A DNA stretch of 47,403 bases from Cupriavidus sp. 2SB (lineage in GTDB: Bacteria > Pseudomonadota > Gammaproteobacteria > Burkholderiales > Burkholderiaceae), in assembly GCF_005503625.1 (NCBI RefSeq), contig NZ_SCMX01000052.1, positions 1-47,403 on the forward strand. Direction: 5' to 3'. Position numbers and translations under genes: made by a program. A model generated the notes under the pieces. The model worked only from the letters and a program-made list of their open reading frames with translations, was not told the origin of the DNA and ran no database searches. Position 1 is the stretch's first letter. Each line of letters starts with the position of its first letter. Of this stretch, positions 1 to 8,455 are shown one piece after another.

Positions 1-58
1 TTAATTCCTTCGGGATGGCGGGCAATTCCCGCAATGGGGCTTTCGGTTTGCGTGGCAT
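1..58 (-). CDS. IS256-family transposase, N-terminal fragment (runs off the window)
   Basis: Only the first 19 codons are visible; they begin MPRKPKAPLRELPAIPKEL. The ATG at 58 lies 5 nt after AAGGAG, whereas an ATG at 62 would be only 1 nt from it, so 58 is the likelier start. Transposases of IS256 type in Burkholderiales often open with a basic segment followed by a 'LPAIPKEL'-like motif. The catalytic DDE residues lie outside the window. Whether the gene is intact cannot be told. Confidence 0.55.
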   Translation of the reverse strand, partial: MPRKPKAPLRELPAIPKEL

Positions 59-112
59 ACATGCTCCTTAACGACATGTTATGCCCTACACACAAAATTC
101 CTGACAGGCCCC
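1..112 (-). mobile_element. End of an IS256-family insertion sequence, entering from the left edge
   Basis: Read on the minus strand, about 110-91 gives GGCCTGTCAGGAATTTTGTG, which looks like the terminal inverted repeat of IS256-type elements. It is followed by a short leader, an AAGGAG ribosome binding site at 64-69 and the start of a transposase-like reading frame. Only one end lies in the window, so the target duplication and the exact outer boundary (placed near 110-112) cannot be verified. The family call rests on remembered terminal-repeat and N-terminal patterns, not on a search. The element abuts the 3' side of the S8 protease gene and does not interrupt it. Confidence 0.6.
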
Positions 113-146
113 TGAGCCAACAATTGTTTCCCCCTCTCCCACTGGT

Positions 147-182
147 TTGCTCCCCTCTCCCACAAGTGGGAGAGGGGAGCAA
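147..182. repeat. CCCTCTCCC-type palindromic repeat
   Basis: A near-perfect hairpin: a 17-nt arm (147-163) pairs with 166-182 around a 2-nt AA loop. The arms contain CTCCCCTCTCCC and GGGAGAGGGGAG. A further copy of the half-motif stands at 131-140 and a degenerate one near 192-198. The same arm sequence occurs at 31500-31621, so this is a dispersed repeat and not just the terminator of the protease gene, although a hairpin here could also stop transcripts. It lies between the insertion sequence end and the protease stop codon. Confidence 0.75.
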
Positions 183-233
183 GACCGGCGGCAGAGGGGA
201 GCGACGCAGCGATCGGGATCGAAAGCTGATCGA

Positions 234-1883
234 CTACCCCCGCCGCCGCGTCACGAAGCCCACGAACCCAATCCCCAGCAACACCATCGCACTCCACGGT
301 GCGAATGCACCGCCACCACCTCCACCACCTCCACTGGTATCTCCGCTACCGGATGAGGTCGCCGTGCTTGCCGTAGCAGGCGGGTTCGGCGCCAGCACCA
401 GCGCAGCGTCGGCGTCGAGCAAGCCGGCGCCGCATTTCCCGGAGTTCCCTGAAGCCGTGCAATACGTATTGGCGGGATGCGCGCGTGCCGAGGATTTCAG
501 CACGGCGGTGACCTGGGCCGGGGTCAGGGCGGGATTGACGGCCAGCATCATCGCGGCGACGCCCGAGACCATCGGTGCGGCGAAGCTGGTGCCCGCCGAG
601 GTGTAGGAGATCGCGTACGCACCCGGTGATGCCGCGCCGGCATTGGTCAGCGTGGTGATGTAGAGCGGCGTGGTGGAGGCGCAGGTGGTGGTGCCACCCG
701 ACGTGATGACCTTGGAGTTGCCGCAGCCGCCCCCCGGTGCGCTCAGTGCGACCTGCGGGCCCACGTTCGCATAGCTGGCGTTCTCGCCGTCGCTGGCGTG
801 CGCGGTGACGGTGATGACACCGCTGCAGTCGCCCGGCGCCTCGACCGCGCCAGCTGAATTGCCTGCCGCCGCCACTACGACCACGCCGGCCGCGTTGAGA
901 TCGTTGACGGCCTGCTGTTCGATCGACGAGCAACTGCCGCCGCCAAGGCTGATGTTGACGATCTTGGCCGGTGTCGCGTTGGCCGGGACGCCGGGCACGG
1001 TCAGGCCGCCCGCCCAGCGCATGCCGTCGACGGTATCCGAGAGCAGGGCGCCGCAGCGCCCCGACACACGTACCGGCTGGATCCGGGCCGTCCAGTCCAC
1101 CCCGGCAATGCCCAGGGCGTTATTGGTGGCCGCGCCCAGGACGCCGGCCACGCGTGTGCCGTGCCACGTGCTGTTGGCCGCGCCGCTGCCGTCCGAGCAC
1201 GTGGTGCCGGTGGGCACGTAATCGCCCGGATCGGTCGGGTCGCTGTCGCGGCCGTCGCCGTCCACCGACACGGTCGTGCTGCTGATGAAGTCGTAGCCCG
1301 CCACGGTCCGGCCGGCCAGGTCGGGGTGGGGCAGGATGCCGGTATCCACCACGGCGATCACGATATTGCTGCTGCCGCGAGAGCGATCCCAGGCGCGCGG
1401 CAGGTTGGCGGCGCCGGTCAGCACCGAGGGCGGGCCGAGGTAGCGCTGGTTGGTGGCGAATTCCGTATCGTTGGGGACGGTGTCGTGCAACTGCAGCCAG
1501 CGATCGGGCACGGCATCGGCCACGCGCGGATCGTTGCGCAGGCGCCTGGCCACTGCCTCGGGCCCGTCGCCTCGCGTGTCCTTGACGGTCAGCAGTTGCA
1601 GCGTCCCGGCCATCGGCCGCTTGACCGAGAGGGCCAGCCCCGTATTGGATTCCACGCGCTTCATGCGGGTGGTGTCGGCCTGGGTGCCCACGGTCTGGCT
1701 GCCATCGCGCCAGCGCACGATGTAGTTGCCGGTAAATCGGGAAGCCGGTGGCGTGGGGCGAACCGTGGCGCCGGAATCAGCCTGCGCGTGCACGGCGGAA
1801 GGGAGGCCCAGCATGGTGCCGAATGCCAGCAGCAGGGCCGGCAGCATGGACCTCGGAAGGAAATTGGACGGCTCGTACGGCAT
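234..1883 (-). CDS. Secreted S8 (subtilisin-like) serine protease with Gly-rich C-terminal anchor
   Basis: About 549 residues. The ATG at 1883 is preferred over the adjacent in-frame TTG because AGGAG lies 5 nt upstream of it. Numbering from the TTG: signal peptide ending near AHA-34; I9-like propeptide about 50-135; catalytic D181 (VVDTG), H242 (WHGTRVAG), oxyanion N343 (AAGNS) and S434 (GTSFAAPMVSG). All active-site residues are present, so activity is expected. After the catalytic domain comes a Ser/Thr/Gly linker with eight consecutive glycines (about 509-516), a hydrophobic segment and a final RRR. This resembles GlyGly-CTERM-type sorting tails processed by rhombosortases. Export followed by membrane or surface attachment is inferred. 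It lies downstream of a lipoprotein resembling its propeptide and is probably co-transcribed with it. Confidence 0.9.
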   Translation of the reverse strand: MPYEPSNFLPRSMLPALLLAFGTMLGLPSAVHAQADSGATVRPTPPASRFTGNYIVRWRDGSQTVGTQADTTRMKRVESNTGLALSVKRPMAGTLQLLTVKDTRGDGPEAVARRLRNDPRVADAVPDRWLQLHDTVPNDTEFATNQRYLGPPSVLTGAANLPRAWDRSRGSSNIVIAVVDTGILPHPDLAGRTVAGYDFISSTTVSVDGDGRDSDPTDPGDYVPTGTTCSDGSGAANSTWHGTRVAGVLGAATNNALGIAGVDWTARIQPVRVSGRCGALLSDTVDGMRWAGGLTVPGVPANATPAKIVNISLGGGSCSSIEQQAVNDLNAAGVVVVAAAGNSAGAVEAPGDCSGVITVTAHASDGENASYANVGPQVALSAPGGGCGNSKVITSGGTTTCASTTPLYITTLTNAGAASPGAYAISYTSAGTSFAAPMVSGVAAMMLAVNPALTPAQVTAVLKSSARAHPANTYCTASGNSGKCGAGLLDADAALVLAPNPPATASTATSSGSGDTSGGGGGGGGAFAPWSAMVLLGIGFVGFVTRRRG

Positions 1884-2026
1884 CAAGGCTCCTGGGGAGA
1901 TCGCATGAAACGAACTGCTAAGGAATACCGGTACTGCACCTGCTCATTCTTTCCAGTGGCGGCGGACAGCCATCGTTGGCTACCCGTCGCTATCGGCAAT
2001 CTGGCACCCCAACCTTAGGATGCAGA

Positions 2027-2476
2027 TTAATTGGCCGGTATGTCGGATGGCATGTCTCGTCCGGTCGGACGTGCCCGGTGTGGCTTCAGCATGCGGTCCG
2101 GCGTGGCCGATTCGATACGGGGTGCTGCCTTCAGCGTCGCCACGGCCTGATCCATCGTCACATCGCCGGAGGTCGTGATGGCAGTGATCAGCCACACGCC
2201 ACCGGACATGGGTCGCTTCACGACGTAACGTGCGGGACCTTCGATAGCCGCCAGCAGCTTGCCGGCATCTTCGGACAACATCACGTCAGGTGGCGTGAAC
2301 TTGACGAGGATGTCGCCCAGCGCGCGGTCGTTGGTGAGGGCACCGCGCGGCGGTGCGAACGACTTCGACTCCGATGCGCAGCCCGAGATGGCGGTCATGG
2401 CCAGCGCGGCGAAGGCGGCCGTAGCTACCGTGCGCGAGAACTGGCGGGAAAACGATGGCAGCTTGCCATGGGTCAT
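2027..2476 (-). CDS. Lipoprotein resembling the S8 protease propeptide (I9-like)
   Basis: About 149 residues. The ATG at 2476 is chosen because AGGAG lies 10 nt upstream and the signal peptide is then compact; an ATG 30 nt further upstream is possible. The N-terminus is a lipoprotein signal ending in a lipobox AISGC. The remaining segment ('VKRPMSG...LIT...AVATLKAAPRIESATPDRMLKPH') lines up with the propeptide region of the neighbouring protease ('VKRPMAG...LLTV...AVARRLRNDPRVADAVPDRWLQLH'), and an upstream 'ILVKF' matches 'YIVRW'. I infer a stand-alone propeptide-like domain anchored to the membrane, perhaps acting as a folding aid or inhibitor in trans. No catalytic residues are visible. 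It precedes the protease by about 143 nt on the same strand. Confidence 0.75.
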   Translation of the reverse strand: MTHGKLPSFSRQFSRTVATAAFAALAMTAISGCASESKSFAPPRGALTNDRALGDILVKFTPPDVMLSEDAGKLLAAIEGPARYVVKRPMSGGVWLITAITTSGDVTMDQAVATLKAAPRIESATPDRMLKPHRARPTGRDMPSDIPAN

Positions 2477-2516
2477 CGGTTTGAAACTCCTGTGTTCGGA
2501 TTGCATGCCGCCGGAC

Positions 2517-4253
2517 TCAGCCGGCCGCCCGGCGCGGCTTCTTGCCGCTGCCTTCGCGGGATGCGTTGGCGGCCTGGGCCGCAGCGCGCGCGCCCTGCGT
2601 CAACATTTCCTCTGCGTGCTGGAGGGTCGTCGCGGTCACGGTCGCACCGCCCAGCATGCGCGCGGTTTCCTGGATGCGGCCATCGGCGTCCAGCGCGCGG
2701 ATCTTCGAGCGCGTGACCGCGCCTTCCTTGTCCTCGCGGCTTTCCTTGCTGACCAGCAGGTGGGCGCCGGCTTGCGCGGCCACCTGCGGCAGATGGGTCA
2801 CGCAGAGCACCTGTCGAGCGCGGCCCAGTTCCTGCAGGCGCCGGCCCACGACTTCGGCCACGGCGCCGCCGATGCCGGTATCCACCTCGTCGAAAATCAG
2901 CGTTGGAGTGGGGGCCGCTTCGCTGGTGATCACCGAGATGGCCAGGCTGATCCGTGCGAGCTCGCCGCCCGACGCCACGCGTGCCAGCGGACGTGCGCTG
3001 ACACCGGCATGGCCGGCGACGAGGAATTCCACCTGTTCCAGGCCGTGGCTCTGGCCTTCTTCCAGCGGATGCAGCGCCACGGCGAACGTGCCGCCCGCCA
3101 TCGACAGGCCCTGCATCGCCTCGGTCACGGCCCTGGACAGCGCGTCGGCGGCCACCTTGCGCGCGGCGGACAGATGCTTGGCCAGCGTCAGGTAGGCAGC
3201 GCGCGCGGCAGCTTCGCGAGCCAGCACCTTGTTGATGTCCTGCGCGGCCTGCAGGTCGTCGAGCTGCTGCTTGCGCGCCAGCAGTTCGTCGGCCAACTGC
3301 TCGGGCGGTAGCCGGTACTTGCGCGCGGTGGTGTGCAGCGCCTGCATCCGTGCTTCCACGGCCTGCAGGCGTTCGGGATCGAGTTCGAGCCGGTCGACAT
3401 ACCGATTCAGCGAGTGCGCGGCTTCCTCCACCTGCACCAGCGCAGGTTCAAGTGCGGCCAGAACATCGCGCAGCGCGACATCGACATCCGCCAGTTGTTG
3501 CAACCGCTGGACCACGCCATTGAGCACCGAGGCTACGGCACCATCGGATTCGGAGAGCGCATCGAGCGCGGCGCGGCTGCCGTCGATCAGGCCGGCAGCG
3601 TGCGAAAGGCGGTTGTACTCGGACTGGATCTCGTCCCACTCGCCCGGCTGCGGCGCCAGCTTGTCGAGTTCGCCGACCTGCCATTCGAGCCGTTCGCGTT
3701 CCAGTTGCATCTCGCGCGACTGGTGCTCCACGGCCTCTCGCTGTTTCACGCAGACGCGCCAGGCGCGCCAGGATTCGGCCACGGCAGCGGCCTGCTCGCT
3801 CAGTCCGGCGTGGGCATCGAAGAGATGACGCTGGGCGTCCGGGCGCAGCAACTGCTGGTGGGCGTGCTGGCCGTGAATGTCCACGAGTTGATCGCCTACC
3901 TCGCGTAACTGGGCCAGCGTAGCGGCGGCGCCATTGATGAACGCCTTGCTGCGTCCGCTGGCATCGACCGTCCGGCGCAGCAGTACCGAATCGTCGTCGC
4001 CAGCCAGTTCGCGCTCGGCCAGCCAGGCGTCCAGCGCGGGATGCGTGCGGAAGGTGGCGCCGATACCCGCGCGGGTCGCGCCTTCCCGGACGATGCCAGC
4101 GTCGGCACGCTCGCCCAGCACCAGCGCCAGCGCATCGATCAGGATCGACTTGCCCGCGCCGGTCTCGCCCGTGAACACGGTGAAGCCGGTCGAGAAGTCG
4201 AGGTCGAGGGTGTCGACGATGACAAAATCGCGGATGGACAGGCTGCGCAGCAT
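2517..4253 (-). CDS. recN: DNA repair protein RecN
   Basis: 578 residues, an SMC-like ATPase that acts at double-strand breaks with RecA. The N-terminal Walker A motif is TGETGAGKS (28-36). A long coiled-coil centre follows, then the ABC signature region (ASGGELARISLA) and Walker B with D455/E456 (LIFDEVDTGIGG). The last 20 or so residues are a basic, Ala-rich tail. The ATG at 4253 matches the conserved beginning of the family (MLRSLSIRDFVIVD). It lies 64 nt downstream of nadK, and the recN-nadK order divergent from hrcA is usual in this group. No LexA-type box was recognised upstream. Confidence 0.97.
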   Translation of the reverse strand: MLRSLSIRDFVIVDTLDLDFSTGFTVFTGETGAGKSILIDALALVLGERADAGIVREGATRAGIGATFRTHPALDAWLAERELAGDDDSVLLRRTVDASGRSKAFINGAAATLAQLREVGDQLVDIHGQHAHQQLLRPDAQRHLFDAHAGLSEQAAAVAESWRAWRVCVKQREAVEHQSREMQLERERLEWQVGELDKLAPQPGEWDEIQSEYNRLSHAAGLIDGSRAALDALSESDGAVASVLNGVVQRLQQLADVDVALRDVLAALEPALVQVEEAAHSLNRYVDRLELDPERLQAVEARMQALHTTARKYRLPPEQLADELLARKQQLDDLQAAQDINKVLAREAAARAAYLTLAKHLSAARKVAADALSRAVTEAMQGLSMAGGTFAVALHPLEEGQSHGLEQVEFLVAGHAGVSARPLARVASGGELARISLAISVITSEAAPTPTLIFDEVDTGIGGAVAEVVGRRLQELGRARQVLCVTHLPQVAAQAGAHLLVSKESREDKEGAVTRSKIRALDADGRIQETARMLGGATVTATTLQHAEEMLTQGARAAAQAANASREGSGKKPRRAAG

Positions 4254-4317
4254 CTTGGGCGTCTATGAACTGGGTAGAGGATTCGGCGAGTTGGACGGGA
4301 GAACCGGAGGCATCGGC

Positions 4318-5235
4318 TCAGAGCCGGTTGTCCTCGGTCGGGTATTCGTGCCAGTGCAGCTTCTTGCGCAGCGTGGCGTAGTAGTTGTACCCCACCGGGT
4401 GCAGCAGGCTCACGGTCTTGGCCGAGCGACGCACGACGATGCGGTCCCCAGGCAGCAGCGACGCCAGAGACTGCATGTCGAAGTTGACACTGACATCGCG
4501 CGCGCTGGCCACCTCGATGGTGACCTCGGCATCGTGCGGCAATACGATGGGGCGGTTGGACAGTGCGTGCGCGGCAATCGGCACCAGCACCATGCCGGAC
4601 AGCGTGGGATGCAGGATCGGGCCGCCAGCGGCCAGCGCGTAGGCGGTGGAGCCGGTGGGCGTGGATACGATCAAGCCGTCCGAACGCTGGTTGTACATGA
4701 AGTTGCCATCGACCGAGACCGCCAGCTCCACCATCCCGGAGATACCCGAACGGTTCACCACCACGTCGTTGAACGCCAACGCGGAGAAAATCACCGTATC
4801 GTCGCGGATCACGCGCGATTCGAGCAGCATCCGCGACTCGGCCTCGTAGCGGCCGGACAGCATTTCAGGCAGGGCGGTGGTGACGTCCTCCAGAGGGATG
4901 TCGGTCATGAAGCCCAGCCGGCCGTGGTTCACGCCGATGACGGGCACATCGTGGCCGGCCAGCTGGCGCGCCAGGCCGAGCAACGTGCCGTCGCCACCAA
5001 GCACCACGGCGACGTCGGCCTCGCGGCCAATTTCCTCGGGCGTGAGCACGGGGTAGCCGGTCAGGCCGGTGGCCAGCGCGGTCTCGCGCTCGAACACCAC
5101 ATCCTGGCCATTGCGCAAAATACAGGACGCCAATTCCTCCAGGGGGCCTTCGATACCGGCGGTCGAATGCCGGCCCACCAGGGCGACGGTCTTGAACGGC
5201 GCGCGCGGGGCGCTGGTCTTTGAGGGGGCAGACAT
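4318..5235 (-). CDS. nadK: NAD kinase
   Basis: About 305 residues from the ATG at 5235. An in-frame ATG at 5265 would add ten residues (MVMPVWSNPA) that do not look conserved. The enzyme phosphorylates NAD to NADP in the cytoplasm. The hallmark GGDGT motif is at 80-84, the N-D pair of the adenine site at 156-157 (FNDVVV), and TPTGSTAY at 192-199. It is divergent from hrcA with 100 nt between them. The nucleotide-binding loop and the C-terminal domain are complete and nothing is missing. Confidence 0.96.
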   Translation of the reverse strand: MSAPSKTSAPRAPFKTVALVGRHSTAGIEGPLEELASCILRNGQDVVFERETALATGLTGYPVLTPEEIGREADVAVVLGGDGTLLGLARQLAGHDVPVIGVNHGRLGFMTDIPLEDVTTALPEMLSGRYEAESRMLLESRVIRDDTVIFSALAFNDVVVNRSGISGMVELAVSVDGNFMYNQRSDGLIVSTPTGSTAYALAAGGPILHPTLSGMVLVPIAAHALSNRPIVLPHDAEVTIEVASARDVSVNFDMQSLASLLPGDRIVVRRSAKTVSLLHPVGYNYYATLRKKLHWHEYPTEDNRL

Positions 5236-5335
5236 GGCGGGATTAGACCATACCGGCATGACCATTGTCAGCCTCGGGGCGTGGGCGCTCGCGACGCCGC
5301 CCGAACGGCGCAGTTTTGATTAGAATCGGGGCATC

Positions 5336-6391
5336 ATGGACGAACGTTCTAAAACGCTTCTCAAGACCCTGATCGAGCGCTACATCGCCGAAGGGCAGCC
5401 GGTCGGTTCCCGCACCCTTTCGCGATACTCGGGGCTGGACCTGTCGCCGGCTACCATCCGCAATGTGATGTCGGACCTCGAGGAAATGGGTTTCATCGCC
5501 AGCCCGCACACGTCTGCGGGCCGCATTCCCACGCCGCGCGGCTATCGTCTGTTCGTCGATGCGATGCTGACCGCGCGCCCGCTGGACGGCGAAGTGGTGC
5601 TGCCCGCCGAACTGGCCGGCCTCAAGGACCAGATCCAGGGCCAGATGGCCAACCAGCAGCTTGGACCCCAGCGCATGATCACGGCGGCTGCGCACACCTT
5701 GTCGAACCTGTCGCAGTTCGCCGGCGTGGTGATGACGCCCCGGCGCGCACAATCGTTCCGGCAGGTCGAATTCATGCGGTTGTCGGATAAGCGCATCCTG
5801 CTGATCATCGTCAGCCCGGAAGGTGACGTCCAGAACCGGATCATCCAGACCGAGCTGTCCTATACCCCGGCCCAACTGATCGAGGCCGCCAATTTCTTCA
5901 ACGCGCACTATGCGGGCATGAGCTTCGACTCGGTGCGCGATCACCTGCGCGTGGAGTTGCAGGCGTTGCGCCGTGACATGTCATCGCTGATGCAGGCCGC
6001 CGTAGAGGCGGGTAGCAGCGCGATGGCGGAGGACAACAACGAGCAAGTGTTCATCTCCGGCGAGCGCAAGCTGCTGGAGGTGGAGGACCTGTCGTCGAGC
6101 ATGGACAAGCTGCGCCGGCTGTTCGATGTCTTCGAGCACAAGACCAGCCTGCTGCAATTGCTGGACGTCTCCAGCCACGCGCAGGGCGTGCAGATCTTCA
6201 TCGGCGGAGAAAGCCAGTTGGTGCCGATCGAGGACATGGCCGTGATCACTGCGCCGTACGAGGTGGACGGCCAGATCGTCGGCACGCTCGGCGTGATCGG
6301 CCCCACCCGCATGGCGTACGAACGTGTGATCCCCATCGTCGATATCACGGCGCGGCTGCTCTCCAGCGCGCTTAGCCAGAATCAGACTTGA
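5336..6391 (+). CDS. hrcA: Heat-inducible transcription repressor HrcA
   Basis: 351 residues. A winged-helix DNA-binding domain covers about 1-75 (LSPATIRNVMSDLEEMGFI, then SAGRIPTPRGYRLFVD), followed by the GAF-like and dimerisation part. HrcA normally represses chaperone genes through the CIRCE operator. No CIRCE inverted repeat (TTAGCACTC-N9-GAGTGCTAA) was recognised upstream of hrcA or grpE in this window. A TAGAAT at 5321-5326 could be a -10 box close to the start. It is followed by hemH after 51 nt. Confidence 0.96.
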   Translation: MDERSKTLLKTLIERYIAEGQPVGSRTLSRYSGLDLSPATIRNVMSDLEEMGFIASPHTSAGRIPTPRGYRLFVDAMLTARPLDGEVVLPAELAGLKDQIQGQMANQQLGPQRMITAAAHTLSNLSQFAGVVMTPRRAQSFRQVEFMRLSDKRILLIIVSPEGDVQNRIIQTELSYTPAQLIEAANFFNAHYAGMSFDSVRDHLRVELQALRRDMSSLMQAAVEAGSSAMAEDNNEQVFISGERKLLEVEDLSSSMDKLRRLFDVFEHKTSLLQLLDVSSHAQGVQIFIGGESQLVPIEDMAVITAPYEVDGQIVGTLGVIGPTRMAYERVIPIVDITARLLSSALSQNQT

Positions 6392-6442
6392 GCCTTTCGC
6401 ACGGCATCGCCCGGCGCTCCCGGAGTTGTAATCGGACACCCC

Positions 6443-7558
6443 ATGACGTTTTCGCCTGAACCGGCATACCAGCACGGCCAGTCGCCGCGCACCGCAATCC
6501 TGCTGATCAACCTCGGCACCCCCGATGCGCCCACGCCCAAGGCGGTGGGGCGCTACCTGAAAGCCTTCCTGTCCGATCCCCGCGTGGTGGAAATCCCGCG
6601 GCTGGCGTGGCTGCCCATCCTGCACGGGGTGATCCTGCCGTTCCGTTCGCGCGCCTCGGCCATGAAATATGAGTCGATCTGGCTGCGCGAAGCCCATATG
6701 ACCGGCTCCCCGTTGCTGGTCCACACCGAACGGCAGGCCCATGCGCTGCAACTGCTGATGCAGAAGCTGGGCCATGAGGTGACCGTGGCCTGCGCCATGC
6801 GCTACGGCAATCCGTCGATCGAATCGGTGATGGAGGCGCTGCGCCGGCAGGGCACGGAGCAGATCCTGCTGCTGCCGCTATATCCCCAGTACTCGGGCAC
6901 CACCACGGCCACGGCGTTCGACGAAGTGTTCCGTGTCCTGGCGGGATGGCGCAATCAGCCCGAAATCCGGCTTGTGAAGCACTTTCACGATCATCCAGCC
7001 TATATTCGCGCGCTCAACGAGCAGGTGCGGGCCTACTGGCGCCAGCACGGCGTGCCCGATTTCGCGCAGGGTGACCGCCTGATCCTGTCCTTCCACGGCC
7101 TGCCCCGGCGACTGCTGGACCTCGGGGACCCCTATCACTGCGAATGCCTGAAGACCGGCCGCCTGCTGGGCGAGGCGCTGGGCTTGCAGCCGGGACAGTA
7201 TCAGGTGACGTTCCAGTCGCGTTTCGGCAAGGCGGAGTGGCTGCAACCCTATACCGCGCCGACGCTGGCCGAACTAGGCAAAGTGGGTACGCAGCGGGTG
7301 GATGTGTTCTGCCCTGGGTTTCCGGCAGACTGCATCGAGACGCTGGAGGAGATCGCCATGGAGGGGCAGACCGAGTTCCGGGTGGCGGGCGGCAACGACT
7401 TCCATTTCATTCCATGCATGAATGATTCGGAGGTGTGGATTGCCGGTCTGGCGGATATTGCCCTGCAACATCTTCAGGGTTGGCCTCTGACGGCGTTGCA
7501 TGCGCATGAACTCGATGCGCGCCGTAGCCGGGCCCATGCGCGCGGCGCGGCGGGCTGA
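6443..7558 (+). CDS. hemH: Ferrochelatase
   Basis: 371 residues. It inserts Fe2+ into protoporphyrin IX at the last step of haem synthesis. The metal-binding H218 lies in the LSFHGLP motif and the conserved E299 in DCIETLEE. The N-terminal LLINLGTPDAP motif and the PQYSGTTTA loop are also typical. The length is normal for proteobacterial enzymes, with an Arg/Ala-rich C-terminal extension of about 20 residues that is probably not structured. hslR follows after 14 nt, so the two are likely co-transcribed. Confidence 0.97.
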   Translation: MTFSPEPAYQHGQSPRTAILLINLGTPDAPTPKAVGRYLKAFLSDPRVVEIPRLAWLPILHGVILPFRSRASAMKYESIWLREAHMTGSPLLVHTERQAHALQLLMQKLGHEVTVACAMRYGNPSIESVMEALRRQGTEQILLLPLYPQYSGTTTATAFDEVFRVLAGWRNQPEIRLVKHFHDHPAYIRALNEQVRAYWRQHGVPDFAQGDRLILSFHGLPRRLLDLGDPYHCECLKTGRLLGEALGLQPGQYQVTFQSRFGKAEWLQPYTAPTLAELGKVGTQRVDVFCPGFPADCIETLEEIAMEGQTEFRVAGGNDFHFIPCMNDSEVWIAGLADIALQHLQGWPLTALHAHELDARRSRAHARGAAG

Positions 7559-7572
7559 GCAGGAGGGAAGTC

Positions 7573-7968
7573 ATGCAAGTGGATTTCGAAAGCAGTGCGC
7601 GGATGCGCATCGACAAATGGCTCTGGTGTGCGCGATTCTTCAAGACGCGCTCGCTGGCAGCCGAGGCGGTGGAGCGCGGCAAGGTCACGGTGAACGGCCA
7701 GCCCGTCAAGAATTCGCGCGAAATCAAGCCCGGCGATGCGGTCGTGCTGGAGGCGCACCAGCAGCGCTGGGAAGTGATGGTGAAGGGGATTCCGGCTTCG
7801 CGGGGCGCGGCGCCGATTGCTCAGACCACCTACGAGGAAACGCCGGAAAGCCAGACCCGGCGCCAGAAAGAGGCCGAAACACGCCGGCTGCAGCCTGAGC
7901 CGGCCGCCCAGCTACAGGGCCGCCCAACCAAGCGCGACCGCCGTCGGATTGACGATTTTCGTCATTGA
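7573..7968 (+). CDS. hslR: Heat-shock protein 15, S4-domain ribosome-associated protein
   Basis: 131 residues. The S4 RNA-binding domain spans about 10-75 (MRIDKWLWCARFFKTRSLA, VTVNGQPVKNSREIKPGD). Hsp15 binds 50S subunits that carry stalled nascent chains. The C-terminal half is charged and Arg/Gln-rich (QTRRQKEAETRR), as usual. GCAGGAGGG lies 5-7 nt before the ATG. The position directly behind hemH and ahead of grpE, within a heat-shock-flavoured region, supports the call. Confidence 0.93.
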   Translation: MQVDFESSARMRIDKWLWCARFFKTRSLAAEAVERGKVTVNGQPVKNSREIKPGDAVVLEAHQQRWEVMVKGIPASRGAAPIAQTTYEETPESQTRRQKEAETRRLQPEPAAQLQGRPTKRDRRRIDDFRH

Positions 7969-8002
7969 GCCAGCCCAGGTCGCCACGGTAATCCGGGAAA
8001 AA

Positions 8003-8158
8003 TCAGCGTACGTAGTGGACGAGGTAGTGTTTGAACACGGCCTTGCCGCTGCCATACTCGGTGTCGCGAGGACCCACCGCTTCCGACAGGCAGATGAAGA
8101 CCGTCATCGCCGATAGCGCGGCGATCAGGCATACGGTCACGACTGGCAGCTTGTGCAT
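8003..8158 (-). CDS. Small hydrophobic protein of unknown function
   Basis: 51 residues from the ATG at 8158; an in-frame GTG at 8194 would give 63. A single hydrophobic helix (about 4-24, VVTVCLIAALSAMTVFICL) is followed by a short polar tail rich in Tyr, His and Lys, so it is probably a one-pass inner-membrane protein. The ribosome binding site is weak for the ATG. GGAGG abuts the GTG too closely to decide. Coding status is uncertain. It is convergent with hslR and divergent from grpE. Confidence 0.45.
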   Translation of the reverse strand: MHKLPVVTVCLIAALSAMTVFICLSEAVGPRDTEYGSGKAVFKHYLVHYVR

Positions 8159-8239
8159 GGTGAAGCGTCCCAAGGATGCATCGAATGGATCCACCTCCGG
8201 CTCCCGTTATTTTTGTCATTTTTACTGCATGAATCTTAG

Positions 8240-8264
8240 TCATTGCGATGCAGCAAGGCAATGA
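8240..8264. promoter_or_regulatory. Inverted repeat in the AT-richer gap upstream of grpE
   Basis: TCATTGC (8240-8246) and GCAATGA (8258-8264) are separated by 11 nt, giving arms centred 18 nt apart, a layout common for dimeric regulators. The gap 8159-8455 is clearly more AT-rich than its surroundings and holds the promoters of grpE and of the small ORF at 8158. A CTTGAAA at 8327-8333 resembles a sigma-32 -35 box, but no convincing CCCCAT-type -10 follows at the right distance. It is not a CIRCE sequence. A regulatory role is inferred only. Confidence 0.3.
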
Positions 8265-8455
8265 ACACTCGATCTCATGAAACCGCTCTTTGTAACGGCG
8301 TATTTCGGCGTCTCTGAATGTCCACTCTTGAAAAACTGGAGTGGTGCCGCCAAGTGCGGCTAGACTTGCCTGTTGATCCCGAACCGGGCATCCGAACCCC
8401 CTCGGCCTGTCGTTACCGCAGATGGGCCGCGTTTTTAGCTTTGATACGAATCGAC

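Noticed and set aside
8327..8360. Sigma-32 promoter upstream of grpE
   Set aside because: CTTGAAA fits the -35 box, but no acceptable CCCCAT-type -10 lies at the right spacing.
8318..8455. Extended N-terminus of GrpE
   Set aside because: The added 46 residues lack GrpE character and fall in the AT-richer promoter region; MEEQNL fits the family start.
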